Made by a program: the position numbers and the translations under genes
Shown here: positions 35,701 to 42,917 of the stretch, one piece after another
How the letters are laid out: each line of letters starts with the position of its first letter
How positions within the stretch are numbered: the stretch's first letter is position 1
Notes under the pieces: model-generated
Seen by the model: only the letters and a program-made list of their open reading frames with translations
The model's database searches: none
Told to the model about the DNA's origin: nothing
Source: Conexibacter sp. CPCC 205762
Lineage (GTDB): Bacteria; Actinomycetota; Thermoleophilia; Solirubrobacterales; Solirubrobacteraceae
Assembly: GCF_030646155.1 (NCBI RefSeq)
Contig: NZ_JAUTDN010000025.1
Location: 18,251-82,250 of the forward strand
Length of the DNA stretch: 64,000 bases
Reading direction: 5' to 3'

Positions 35701-36350
35701 CCCACGCCGCCGCCGTCGCCGAGCCCGACGACCCCCGCCGCATCACCCGCTGCGAGGCGGCCCTGGCGCGCATCGGCGCAGATGCCGCGAACCGTGGCGC
35801 AACTGACGCAATCGCCGGCGCAGACGCCGCAAACCCCGGCGCAACCGACGCAACCGCAGGCGCAGACGCCGCAAACCCCGGCGCGATCGCCGCAATCGCC
35901 GGCGCAGACGCCGCAAACCCCGGCGCAACTGACGCAATCGCAGGCGCGGATGCCGCTTCCGGCCGCCTCGCCCGCACGCGCCTTCAGCTCGAGCTGGGCA
36001 CGACGCTGCGGACGAGCGGGCAGCGGACGGCCGCGCGCGACAGCCTCCGCGCCGCGCTCGCCAGCGCCGACGCGTCCGGCGCCGTGCCGCTGGCCGAGCG
36101 CGCCCGCCGTGAGCTGGTCGCGAGCGGGCTGCGGCCGCGGCGGGCACAGACCGAGGGCGCCGCGGCGCTCACGCCGCGCCAGCGGGAGGTCTGCGAGCTG
36201 GCTGCGGCCGGCGTCGCCAACCGCGCGATCGCGCAGCGGCTGTTCCTCAGCGTCAAGACGGTCGAGACGCACCTCGCCAGCTCGTTCCGCAAGCTCGGCG
36301 TCGAGACGCGCGGCCAGCTCGGCGCCGTGCTCGCGACCGCGCCGCGCTGA
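32760..36350 (+). CDS. LAL-type LuxR-family regulator 3
   Basis: An 1196-residue regulator: P-loop APAGLGKS (69-76), Walker B LVLLIDDAHWADRCS, long Ala/Arg-rich helical sensor region, C-terminal LuxR helix-turn-helix (LTPRQREVCELAAAGVANRAI, LFLSVKTVETHLASSFRKLG). It is about 200 residues longer than regulators 1 and 2, mainly because of a 57-bp minisatellite (residues 331-435) and eight heptad units (1007-1062). The GTG at 32760 is the only start that fits the -10 box. Its DNA target is unknown; the neighbouring genes do not suggest one. Confidence 0.87.
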   Translation: MSRATPSAPPLPAAPPRALLVERAHELEAIAAAVGRVCGGGFADFAGGAGLASGSGFAGGAGGVVTLTAPAGLGKSALLDHAAALATAGGCQVRRATPSPLERHFPFGAVRELLEAPLRAAEPAERRALLDGAAALAGRLLLEGAAPGADATTAVAHSVARLCAGLAERPAPGAPPADAVALATGPTLALGDAARPAPLVLLIDDAHWADRCSLEVLCHLARRAADIPLLLIVAARGDDPEAPADLLGLLAHEAGAAALRPQPLSLRAGVRLLRGRLAPAAPLDLCRRCHAAAAGNPWLLTELGHQLAEHGPAALDPAEPHPADTRLPAADAPRAASAPHFADARRPTADAPRAASAPHFADARRPTADAPRAASAPHFADARRPTADAPRAASAPHFADARRPTADAPRAASAPHFADARRPTADAPRAASAPVRERARAAVRRRLAALPPSARLLAAVLAVAGDGLPLTLAGRVAEIDGAALGPARDALLSAGLLTPAADRLAHGLVATAIADELPRSERERLHRAAADVLLADGAPADRVAGHLLRTRPTGDSVVSTLLRGAAERAWRQGAPHTAVAYLRRALEERAPGDERARLLALLATCSFDAGLPDSRARLREALRASGDRAERHDVLRRLAALSLVDAGDRELERLLAREQASARDDGERLQLELIALDALVNVPERQPERARRLRALVPVADAALANAPAAASPAALVAGPASGRAGAARPAADTLSQRLLLAHRAWLAVERGSEPAEACARLALAALEGGELRARARRDGAFHLCVRTLLLCDRLDDAAGAITLLEADAEALGSSRLHAAAAWFAAELALRAGKLEAAERQARLVLELLGSRPDAFTRGAVELLLHALTERGRLAEGRELLTEHGLDGDLGDGIGEAGILHARARHALAGGEIVRAHADALAAGRLRIAHGRDNPTWSSWRSTAALALAQLGRRDEAAALAEAELLRAERFGAPAAILIAAHAAAVAEPDDPRRITRCEAALARIGADAANRGATDAIAGADAANPGATDATAGADAANPGAIAAIAGADAANPGATDAIAGADAASGRLARTRLQLELGTTLRTSGQRTAARDSLRAALASADASGAVPLAERARRELVASGLRPRRAQTEGAAALTPRQREVCELAAAGVANRAIAQRLFLSVKTVETHLASSFRKLGVETRGQLGAVLATAPR
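33750..34062 (+). repeat. 57-bp minisatellite, five full units plus a partial
   Basis: Units begin GACGCCCCACGCGCGGCGAG at 33750, 33807, 33864, 33921 and 33978, with a partial sixth at 34035. They are nearly identical at the DNA level; the last full unit has a single base change near its end. Each adds 19 residues (DAPRAASAPHFADARRPTA). Because 57 is a multiple of three, copy-number change keeps the frame. Confidence 0.95.
35778..35945 (+). repeat. 21-bp heptapeptide repeat, eight units (locus E)
   Basis: Alternating units A-T-D-A-I-A-G and A-D-A-A-N-P-G, giving a 42-bp higher-order repeat just before the last sensor helices and helix-turn-helix of LAL regulator 3. The frame matches loci A to D. 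Confidence 0.92.
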
Positions 36351-36423
36351 GCCACCACGCCCGCCGCCGCCTCGCGCGCGCCGATCCGGCGGCGCGCGCC
36401 GCGCCGATCCCGGCGCGCCCTCC

Positions 36424-36732
36424 CTACTGCGGCTGCGGCTGCGGATCCGGCCGCACGATCACGGTGTCGAGCAGCGGCAGGATCTCCGTCACCGGCAGCT
36501 GCGCCTCCGCGGCGTGGCGGCGGATCGCCTCCTGGCTGGTCGCCTCGTAGATGCAGACGGTGCCGACGGTCGCGTCGGCCTCGTCGAGCACATAGCTGCG
36601 GATCCAGCGGACGTCGTCGGGCATCTGCTCGTCCGCGACGGCCGCCGAGCGCGCGCCGGCCGTCTGCAGGTCCGCGAGCGAGGCGAAGCCGCCGCGGCGC
36701 AGGATCACGTACTGCTGCATCAGGGTCTCCAT
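36424..36732 (-). CDS. DUF4242-family small protein
   Basis: A 102-residue cytoplasmic protein with the DUF4242 pattern: an N-terminal strand (YVILRRGGF), then DDVRWIRSYVLDEADATVGTVCIYEA, SQEAIRRHAAEAQLPVTEI. Some relatives are described as nickel-binding; I see no proof of metal binding here. AGGAGG five bases before the ATG at 36732 fixes the start. It lies 33 bp downstream of the secreted propeller gene in the same direction and could be co-transcribed with it. Confidence 0.82.
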   Translation of the reverse strand: METLMQQYVILRRGGFASLADLQTAGARSAAVADEQMPDDVRWIRSYVLDEADATVGTVCIYEATSQEAIRRHAAEAQLPVTEILPLLDTVIVRPDPQPQPQ

Positions 36733-36765
36733 CGGGTCCTCCTGTGGTGGTGGTCGAGACAGCGG

Positions 36766-39700
36766 TCAGCGCGCTGCGCGCACGACCGTGAAGGCGAGCC
36801 GCACCGGCCGCGAGCTGTTGCCGGCGCGGTCGCGCGCGACGAGCCGCAGGCGGTAGGCGCCGGGTGCGAGCGCACGTCTGCCGCCGCGGCCGTAGCGACC
36901 GCTGAACGCGAGCGAGCGCGCGCCGGCCCGCAACGACGCCGTCAGCGGCGTGGCGACCGTCACCACGCGCGTGCAGCGCTTGCGCTTCGCCGCGCCCCGT
37001 CTGGAGCCGCCTCTGCGCGCCGCGCCCGCCGCGCTCACCGCGCCGCGTGACGAGCGCGCAGGTCTCCCAGCTCTGCGGGCCGCGACGCAGCGTCTCCCCC
37101 GCCGCTCCCCCGGCAGCGTCCGCTCGACCGCGCCCGTCACCCGCGCCGCCTCCGACAGGCGGAACGCGATCTTCGTCCCGGCGGGGACAGCGCGCCGCCG
37201 CGCGCGAGACGCGGCGGCGCGACGGTGCCCCTTCGCGGGCCGTACGACCGCGAAGCTTCTGTGGCTCAGCCGCGCGCGCGTGATCCGCGGCGCGGTCCGG
37301 TCGCGCGCGGCGGCGACCGGCGGCACGGCGCCGTCCCCGCCTCCTCCGCCGCCAGGAATGTCCCCGGCGGACCCTGTGCAGCGGAGGTAGGCGTGGACGT
37401 AGTCGGGGCCGTAACCGCCCCCAAGATCTCCCGACGCCGAGTCGAACGCGACGCAGCGCCCGTCGCCGCTGGCGCTGGCGTAGCGGACGCCGGCACGCGA
37501 CGGCCCGCCGCCGGCGGCGACCGACATCAGCGTCGTGGCGCCGGTCGCGAGGTCGCGCAGGTAGGCCTGGTAGCCGAGGAAGCGCGGGCTGTCGCCGGCC
37601 GCGGCGAGGAAGGCGAGCTGGCTGCCGTCGGCGTCGAGCGAGGGCGCGATGCCGTCGAACGCGGGCGGTCCCGCGCCGTCGGTCACGCTCGCCAGCGTCG
37701 TCGTCGCGGCCGCGAGGTCGCGCACGAACACCTGCCCGCCGCGGTCGGCCGGCATCCCCCAGCCGAACGCGACGTCGAGCTGGTAGAAGGCGATTCGCGT
37801 GCCGTCGCCGCTGAGCGACGGCATGCTCGCGAGCGCGTGTCTCGGATCGCCGTCCTGCGGCACCGACACCCATGTCGTCGTGCCGGCGGCGACGTCGCGC
37901 ACGTAGACCTGGGGATCCTCCGTCCCGGGCGCGCCGAGGTTGCGCGCGTCCGACACGAACGCGACGCGGCTGCCGTCGCGGCTCAGCTCGACGTCCGTGG
38001 CGTCGCCGCTGCCGGGCAGCCCGCTGCCGGGCGCGCGATCGACCAGCGTCGTGCGACCGCTGTCGAGATCGACGAGGTAGACGTGCGTGTAGATGTCGGC
38101 GGGCGCCTCTGGCGGCCCTGGGCCGACCGCGCGGTAGGCGAGGTGGCGGCCGTCGCCGGAGAGGACCGCGTCGACGACGCCGCCCGGCAGCGGCACACCC
38201 AGCGTGGTGCGGTCGGCGAGCGTCGTGACGCCGCTGTCGAGGTCGCGCACGTAGGCGTGGGAGATGCCGCCTCTCGTCGGCGAGTCGGGCACGAGGTCGT
38301 GCGCGCTGCTGAGGAAGGCGACGCGCCGGCCGGCGCCGTCGATCGTCGCGAGGCGCGACGTTCCGAGCGCCGGTCTGCCACCGAGCGAGCGGCTGACGAG
38401 CGTCGTCTCGCCGCTGACGGCGTCGCGCAGCAGCACCTGCGACGAGCGGTAGCCGAGCACGACGAGCTGCGGCTCCGCGACCGCCCCGAATGCCGCCGCC
38501 CGCGACGAGAAGACGACACGGCTGCCGTCGTCGCTGACGGCGTGGTGCGTGCGCAGCGCGGCGTCGCCGGCCTCGTCGGGCAGCGGCGGCGGGCTCGACG
38601 GGCGCGAGCGCAGCACGTCACGCCCCTGCGGCGGCGCGGAGCCGGCCGGCAGCCGCTCGTAGACCTGCCGCGCGAGCGCGTCGCCGCCGGGCAGGTCCTC
38701 GGCCGCCTCGGCGAAGACGACGACGCTGCCGTCGACGGCGGCGGCGCCGGGCGCCACGTGGCCGTCGCCGGTCCCGGTCGTCAGCATCTGGACGTGACCG
38801 GGCTGGCCGAACTCGGCGGGCTTGACCGAGTAGAGGTCGTCGAGGCCGTTGAGGTCGCGGTCGTGGTCGAGCGTCCCGCTGCTGACGAAGTCGAGCCGCG
38901 GCGACGCCGCGTCGGCGGCGGCGACCGGCTCGAAGGAGAGCCCGTAGTCGATCCCGTCGCGCCCGTCCGGGCCCGGAACGTCGACGCGTATCTGGTCGCC
39001 TCTGACGCCGAGCGCGCGGGCGAAGACCTGATCCGAGGGGCCGATCCAGGCGAGCCATCTGTCGTTGCCGGCGAGCGCGACCGCGTAGGCGCGGCCGCTC
39101 GTCGCCCGTCCCGGGATCGGGATCCCCTGCGCTCTGCGGCTGCCCTCGACGTAGACCTCGTCGAGACCGTCGTGCTCGTTCGGGTCGCGCGCGTAGTCGC
39201 CGATCCAGGCGACCACGTCGCCGTCGAAGTCGATCGCCGGCCGCGCGTTCGTCTTGACGCTGCCGACCGCTCTGTTGTCGGAGTCGACGTCGAGCCGCGT
39301 CGTGCGGCCGTCGTCGAGGTCGCGCACGTAGACGTCCTGGGCTCTGCCGGCGCCGGCGGCGGTCTGCAGCGGCGCCGTCGTGGTGAAGGCGACGTGGCGG
39401 CCGTTGCCCGACAGCGCGGGGGCGCCGACGACGGCCGGCGCGCCGCCGGCGCCGTCGGCGCGCGTCGCCAGCTCGAGCGTGCCGCTGGAGAGCTGCTTGA
39501 CGTAGAAGCCCGGGGCGAGGCCGGTGACCGCGCCCGCCGGGGTCGTGAGCATGAAGCCGACGCGGTCGCCGTCGGCGCTGACCTCCGCGCCGTCGGCCTG
39601 CAGCCCGAGTCCGAGCTGCGACCCGTCGGCGCCGACGTCGACCTGCGCCAGCGCGCCGGTCTGGCGGTCGAGCCGGTAGACGTGGACGCCGCTGTCGTCG

Positions 39701-39933
39701 TCGCCCTGCAGGAGGCTGTCGGAGGAGGAGCTGAAGACGAGCCAGCGGCCGTCGGCGGAGAGCGGCTGCGTCGAGAGCGAGGCACGGCCGGCGCCGTCCC
39801 ACGGCAGCGGCGCGGCGCCCGTCGGGCGGTCGAGCAGGAAGGTCTGGCCGCCCGACGGGGCAGCGGCTGCCGGCGCCGCCGTGACGAGAGACACGGCGGC
39901 GCCGAGCAGGGCGAGAAGGCGGGTGCGCGGCAT
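36766..39933 (-). CDS. Secreted PD40/TolB-like beta-propeller protein, second paralogue
   Basis: A 1055-residue exported protein with signal peptide 1-25 (MPRTRLLALLGAAVSLVTAA). It has about 13 PD40 repeats (SxDGxRVAFVSxAxxL, VYVRDLAxGTTTxVS) and a C-terminal Arg-rich domain with two Cys (RRGRRCVAARRAG, RKRCTRVVTVATP) ending LVARDRAGNSSRPVRLAFTVV. Architecture is as at 22854-25955. I chose the ATG at 39933 because it begins a clean signal peptide; the longer frame adds a Gly-rich non-signal sequence. It probably acts outside the cell or on its surface; the ligand is unknown. AGA codons are frequent. Confidence 0.85.
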   Translation of the reverse strand: MPRTRLLALLGAAVSLVTAAPAAAAPSGGQTFLLDRPTGAAPLPWDGAGRASLSTQPLSADGRWLVFSSSSDSLLQGDDDSGVHVYRLDRQTGALAQVDVGADGSQLGLGLQADGAEVSADGDRVGFMLTTPAGAVTGLAPGFYVKQLSSGTLELATRADGAGGAPAVVGAPALSGNGRHVAFTTTAPLQTAAGAGRAQDVYVRDLDDGRTTRLDVDSDNRAVGSVKTNARPAIDFDGDVVAWIGDYARDPNEHDGLDEVYVEGSRRAQGIPIPGRATSGRAYAVALAGNDRWLAWIGPSDQVFARALGVRGDQIRVDVPGPDGRDGIDYGLSFEPVAAADAASPRLDFVSSGTLDHDRDLNGLDDLYSVKPAEFGQPGHVQMLTTGTGDGHVAPGAAAVDGSVVVFAEAAEDLPGGDALARQVYERLPAGSAPPQGRDVLRSRPSSPPPLPDEAGDAALRTHHAVSDDGSRVVFSSRAAAFGAVAEPQLVVLGYRSSQVLLRDAVSGETTLVSRSLGGRPALGTSRLATIDGAGRRVAFLSSAHDLVPDSPTRGGISHAYVRDLDSGVTTLADRTTLGVPLPGGVVDAVLSGDGRHLAYRAVGPGPPEAPADIYTHVYLVDLDSGRTTLVDRAPGSGLPGSGDATDVELSRDGSRVAFVSDARNLGAPGTEDPQVYVRDVAAGTTTWVSVPQDGDPRHALASMPSLSGDGTRIAFYQLDVAFGWGMPADRGGQVFVRDLAAATTTLASVTDGAGPPAFDGIAPSLDADGSQLAFLAAAGDSPRFLGYQAYLRDLATGATTLMSVAAGGGPSRAGVRYASASGDGRCVAFDSASGDLGGGYGPDYVHAYLRCTGSAGDIPGGGGGGDGAVPPVAAARDRTAPRITRARLSHRSFAVVRPAKGHRRAAASRARRRAVPAGTKIAFRLSEAARVTGAVERTLPGERRGRRCVAARRAGRPARSSRGAVSAAGAARRGGSRRGAAKRKRCTRVVTVATPLTASLRAGARSLAFSGRYGRGGRRALAPGAYRLRLVARDRAGNSSRPVRLAFTVVRAAR

Positions 39934-40042
39934 CGGCCTCACTCTCCCGCCCGCCCCCGCCCCCGGCAATCGGTGCGCGACCCTGAACTTTGAGCATCCG
40001 CCCTTCAGGACACCAACTCGACTGGTAATGTCGGCTTTAACC

Positions 40043-40048
40043 TAGGCT
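40043..40048 (+). promoter_or_regulatory. Possible -10 box before the membrane protein
   Basis: TAGGCT, followed by 6 bases and codon ATC at 40055. A second candidate, TAATGT, lies at 40026-40031. The divergent gap 39934-40054 is otherwise featureless apart from being less GC-rich than its surroundings. Confidence 0.35.
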
Positions 40049-40054
40049 GACGGG

Positions 40055-40507
40055 ATCGACGGCGCATCCGACAGAGACGACGCCCACCGGAGCGCGCCCG
40101 CGGAGGCGCGCCGCCGCTCGCCCGAGGCCGGCCTGCTGCTGATCGTCTGGGGCCTGCTGCTGGCCGGGCTCGGCACCGTCGCGCTGCCGGCGACGACGAT
40201 CGCGGCCGGCGGCGCGCGGCTGCACGGGCAGACGCTGCTGGAGGCCGGCCCCGGCTACTGGGTGCTGGTCGGGCTCGCCGCCGTCGCGCTGCTGACCGGC
40301 GAGTGGTGGCTGCGCCGCAACCGCACCGCGCTCGCGATCGCCGCCGCGGGCGTCGCCGCGCTGGGCGCGAGCCCGCTGCTGGCCTGGCGGCTGACCGCCA
40401 CGACGCTGCTCCCCAGCCGCCCCGCCGGCGGCCTGCTCGCGCTCGCCTCCGGCGGCGTCGCGGTCGCGCTCGGCGGGATGCTGCTGCGCCGCGCCGCCGC
40501 CCGCTGA
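40055..40507 (+). CDS. Small integral membrane protein without a canonical start codon upstream
   Basis: The frame is open from 40046 to the TGA at 40507 and codes for a charged leader (DRDDAHRSAPAEARRR) followed by about four hydrophobic segments (LLLIVWGLLLAGLGTVALPA, WVLVGLAAVALLTGEWWL, TALAIAAAGVAALGASPLLA, LLALASGGVAVALGGMLL). Codon usage is that of a real gene throughout. No ATG or GTG occurs before 40262, which would discard the first segments, so translation may start at ATC 40055 just after a -10 box, or at a CTG. I do not recognise the family. The start is inference. Confidence 0.6.
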   Translation: MDGASDRDDAHRSAPAEARRRSPEAGLLLIVWGLLLAGLGTVALPATTIAAGGARLHGQTLLEAGPGYWVLVGLAAVALLTGEWWLRRNRTALAIAAAGVAALGASPLLAWRLTATTLLPSRPAGGLLALASGGVAVALGGMLLRRAAAR

Positions 40508-40616
40508 GCCGCTGCGCCGTCGCACCGTCGCGCCACCGCGCCACCGGCACTCGCCGCCGCCGCGATAACTCCCCCGCCCCATCCTCGTCGCCCGCGTCTG
40601 CTATTCCGTACGGGAC

Positions 40617-41345
40617 GTGCGTTCGACACTGACGATCGCCCATCGCGGCGGCCTCTCGGCCGCGCCGGAGAACTCGCTGGAGGCGTTCGAGCACGCGATC
40701 GCGATCGGCGCGGAGATGATCGAGCTGGACGTCCGCCGCAGCGCCGACGGCGTGCTGATCGTCCACCACGATCCGCACGTAGCCGGCATCCCGACCGCCT
40801 CGCTCTGCGCCGCCGACATCGCGCTGCGACTCGGCCGCAGACCGCCGACGCTCGCAGAGGCGCTCGACCTCGCGCGCGGCCGCATCGCGGTCGACGTCGA
40901 GCTGAAGGAGGACGGCTGCAGCGAGCAGGCGCTCGCGCAGATCCGCGACCGCCGGCTCGGCCCCGAGGAGGTCGTGCTGACCTCCTTCCGCGACGCCGTC
41001 GTGCGCGACTGCCGCCAGCTCGCGCCCGAGCTGCGCGCCGGCCTGCTGCTCGGCGCGCGCACCGACAGACCGGGCGCGGCCGGCGTCTCGGAGCTGGTGC
41101 TGCCGGCGGCGCGGCTGCAGCGGGCCGACGCGAGCTTCGCCGCCCCGCACGTCGCGCTGACGCGACTGGGCGTGCTGAAGCAGATCGCGGCGATCGGGCT
41201 GCCGTCGGTCGTCTGGACCGTCAACAGCCCGCGCACCCTCGACGCGCTCTACGACGACGACCGCGTCGAGGGGATCATCACCGACCGGCCGGAACTGGCG
41301 CTGGCAGTTCGCTCCGAGCGCGCCCGCGCGTCCAGGGCAGCCTGA
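40617..41345 (+). CDS. Glycerophosphodiester phosphodiesterase
   Basis: A 242-residue GDPD-family TIM barrel. His9-Arg10 in IAHRGG, Glu36 and Asp38 in MIELDVRRSADG, and His51 in HHDPH are the catalytic and metal residues; VWTVNSPRTLDAL and EGIITDRPELAL close the barrel. It would hydrolyse glycerophosphodiesters to glycerol-3-phosphate and an alcohol such as choline. No signal peptide is seen, so it is probably cytoplasmic. The GTG at 40617 follows TATTCC by 9 bases (possibly leaderless). The last 68 bp overlap the 3' end of the convergent permease gene. Confidence 0.92.
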   Translation: MRSTLTIAHRGGLSAAPENSLEAFEHAIAIGAEMIELDVRRSADGVLIVHHDPHVAGIPTASLCAADIALRLGRRPPTLAEALDLARGRIAVDVELKEDGCSEQALAQIRDRRLGPEEVVLTSFRDAVVRDCRQLAPELRAGLLLGARTDRPGAAGVSELVLPAARLQRADASFAAPHVALTRLGVLKQIAAIGLPSVVWTVNSPRTLDALYDDDRVEGIITDRPELALAVRSERARASRAA

Positions 41346-42174
41346 GCGGGCGCGGCCGCGGCGCCGCCAGCGCGCCGGTCACGCGATCGAGGTAGATCGC
41401 GAGGATCACGACCGCGAGGCCGCCCTCGAAGCCGGCGCCGATGTCGAGCTGGGTGACGGCGCCGGTGACGATCGCGCCGAGCCCTTCCGCCCCGGCCAGG
41501 CCGGCGACGACGACCATCGACAGCGCCAGCATGATCACCTGGTTGACGCCGGCCATGATCGAGGGCAGCGCGAGCGGCAGCTGCACGTCGCGCAGCACCC
41601 GCCGCGGCGGCGCGCCGAACGCCTGCGCCGCCTCGACCACCTCGGCGTCGACCTGGCGGATCCCCAGCTCGGTCAGCCGCACGGCCGGGGCGAGCGCGAA
41701 CACGGCCGTCGCGACGACGCCCGGCACGACGCCGACGCCGAAGAAGAAGACGGCCGGGATCAGGTACACGAACGGCGGCGTCGTCTGCATCAGGTCCAGC
41801 AGCGGCCGCACGAGGATCGAGACGAGCCGGTGGCGCGCCGCCCAGATCCCCAGCGGCACGCCGACGAGCACCGCCACGACGGTCGCGACGAGCACGACCG
41901 CGAGCGACTGCATCGTCTCGGTCCACAGCTCCATCGAGTCGATCAGCGCGAACGCGAGGAAGGCGAAGGCGGCGATCCCCCAGCGCCGCAGCGCGAGCGG
42001 GATCAGCGTCAGGAGCGCGATCACGACGAGCGCCGGCGGCCCGGTCAGGACGTCCTCGATCCAGCCGACGACGTCGGTCGAGACGGTCGCGATCGCGTCG
42101 AACAGCCAGCCGAAGTTGTCGAGCAGCCACGCGACGACGTCGTTCGCCGGTCCGGCGAGGTCGATCTTCGGCAT
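41278..42174 (-). CDS. Glycine betaine/choline-type ABC transporter permease (OpuAB/ProW family)
   Basis: A 298-residue membrane protein with a BPD_transp_1 domain: LVGVPLGIWAARH and the cytoplasmic EAA-like loop EAAQAFGAPPRRVLRDVQLPLALPSIMAG. An N-terminal membrane segment precedes the core, as in ProW/OpuAB. The ATG at 42174 overlaps the ATPase stop by one base. It is the third gene of a binding protein-ATPase-permease operon divergent from the IclR and choline-sulfatase genes. Its 3' end runs 68 bp into the phosphodiesterase gene on the other strand. Confidence 0.93.
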   Translation of the reverse strand: MPKIDLAGPANDVVAWLLDNFGWLFDAIATVSTDVVGWIEDVLTGPPALVVIALLTLIPLALRRWGIAAFAFLAFALIDSMELWTETMQSLAVVLVATVVAVLVGVPLGIWAARHRLVSILVRPLLDLMQTTPPFVYLIPAVFFFGVGVVPGVVATAVFALAPAVRLTELGIRQVDAEVVEAAQAFGAPPRRVLRDVQLPLALPSIMAGVNQVIMLALSMVVVAGLAGAEGLGAIVTGAVTQLDIGAGFEGGLAVVILAIYLDRVTGALAAPRPRPLRLPWTRGRARSELPAPVPAGR

Positions 42175-42917
42175 CAGACCGTCACCCCGCGCTCGGCCGC
42201 GACGAAGCGCGCGACGTAGTCGTCGGCCGGCGACTCGAGGATCTCGGCGGCGCTGCCGGTCTGCGCGACGCGGCCGTCGCCGAGCAGCGTGATGCGGTCG
42301 CCGAGCCGCACCGCCTCGCTCAGGTCGTGCGTGACGAAGACGATCGTGCGGTCGATCTCGTCGCGCAGGCGCAGCAGCAGGTCCTGCATCTCGCGGCGGA
42401 TCAGCGGGTCCAGCGCGGAGAACGGCTCGTCCATCAGCAGCACGTCGGCCTCGGTCGCGAGCGCGCGCGCCAGCCCGACGCGCTGCTTCATCCCGCCCGA
42501 CAGCTCGGCCGGGCGCTTGTCGCCCCACTCGCCGAGCCCGACCTGCTCCAGCGCCCGCTGGGCGGCCGCGCGCCGCTCGCGCCGCGGCAGCCCGCGGATC
42601 TCCAGCCCGTAGCCGGCGTTGTCGCGCACGCTCTTGTGCGGCAGCAGCGCGAAGTGCTGGAAGACCATCGCGATCCGCCGGTTGCGCACCTCGCGCAGCT
42701 CGGCGGCGCTCAACGCGGCGAGGTCGCGCCCGTCGAGCGAGACCGTGCCGGCGGTCGGCTCGACGAGCCGGTTGAGCATCCGCAGCACGGTCGACTTGCC
42801 CGAGCCGGAGAGCCCCATCAGCACGTACAGCTCGCCCCTGCGAACGGTCAGCGAGACATCCCGGACGGCGACGGTGCCGCCCGGGTAGGTCTTCGCGAGC
42901 GAGACGGCTTCGATCAC
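42174..42917 (-). CDS. Glycine betaine/choline-type ABC transporter ATPase
   Basis: A 247-residue single ABC domain: Walker A GLSGSGKS (35-42), Q-loop MVFQHFALLPHKSV, signature LSGGMKQRVGLARAL, Walker B VLLMDEPFSALDPL, switch His in VFVTHDLSEA. It lacks the C-terminal CBS domains of ProV/OpuAA, so osmotic gating through CBS is not expected. The GTG at 42917 gives a GTGA overlap with the binding-protein stop. It energises uptake with the permease at 41278-42174. Confidence 0.93.
   Translation of the reverse strand: MIEAVSLAKTYPGGTVAVRDVSLTVRRGELYVLMGLSGSGKSTVLRMLNRLVEPTAGTVSLDGRDLAALSAAELREVRNRRIAMVFQHFALLPHKSVRDNAGYGLEIRGLPRRERRAAAQRALEQVGLGEWGDKRPAELSGGMKQRVGLARALATEADVLLMDEPFSALDPLIRREMQDLLLRLRDEIDRTIVFVTHDLSEAVRLGDRITLLGDGRVAQTGSAAEILESPADDYVARFVAAERGVTV

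Noticed and set aside
36361..36423. Rho-independent terminator between LAL regulator 3 and the DUF4242 gene
   Set aside because: GCG-rich inverted pieces exist but pair imperfectly in several alternative ways and have no U-tract.
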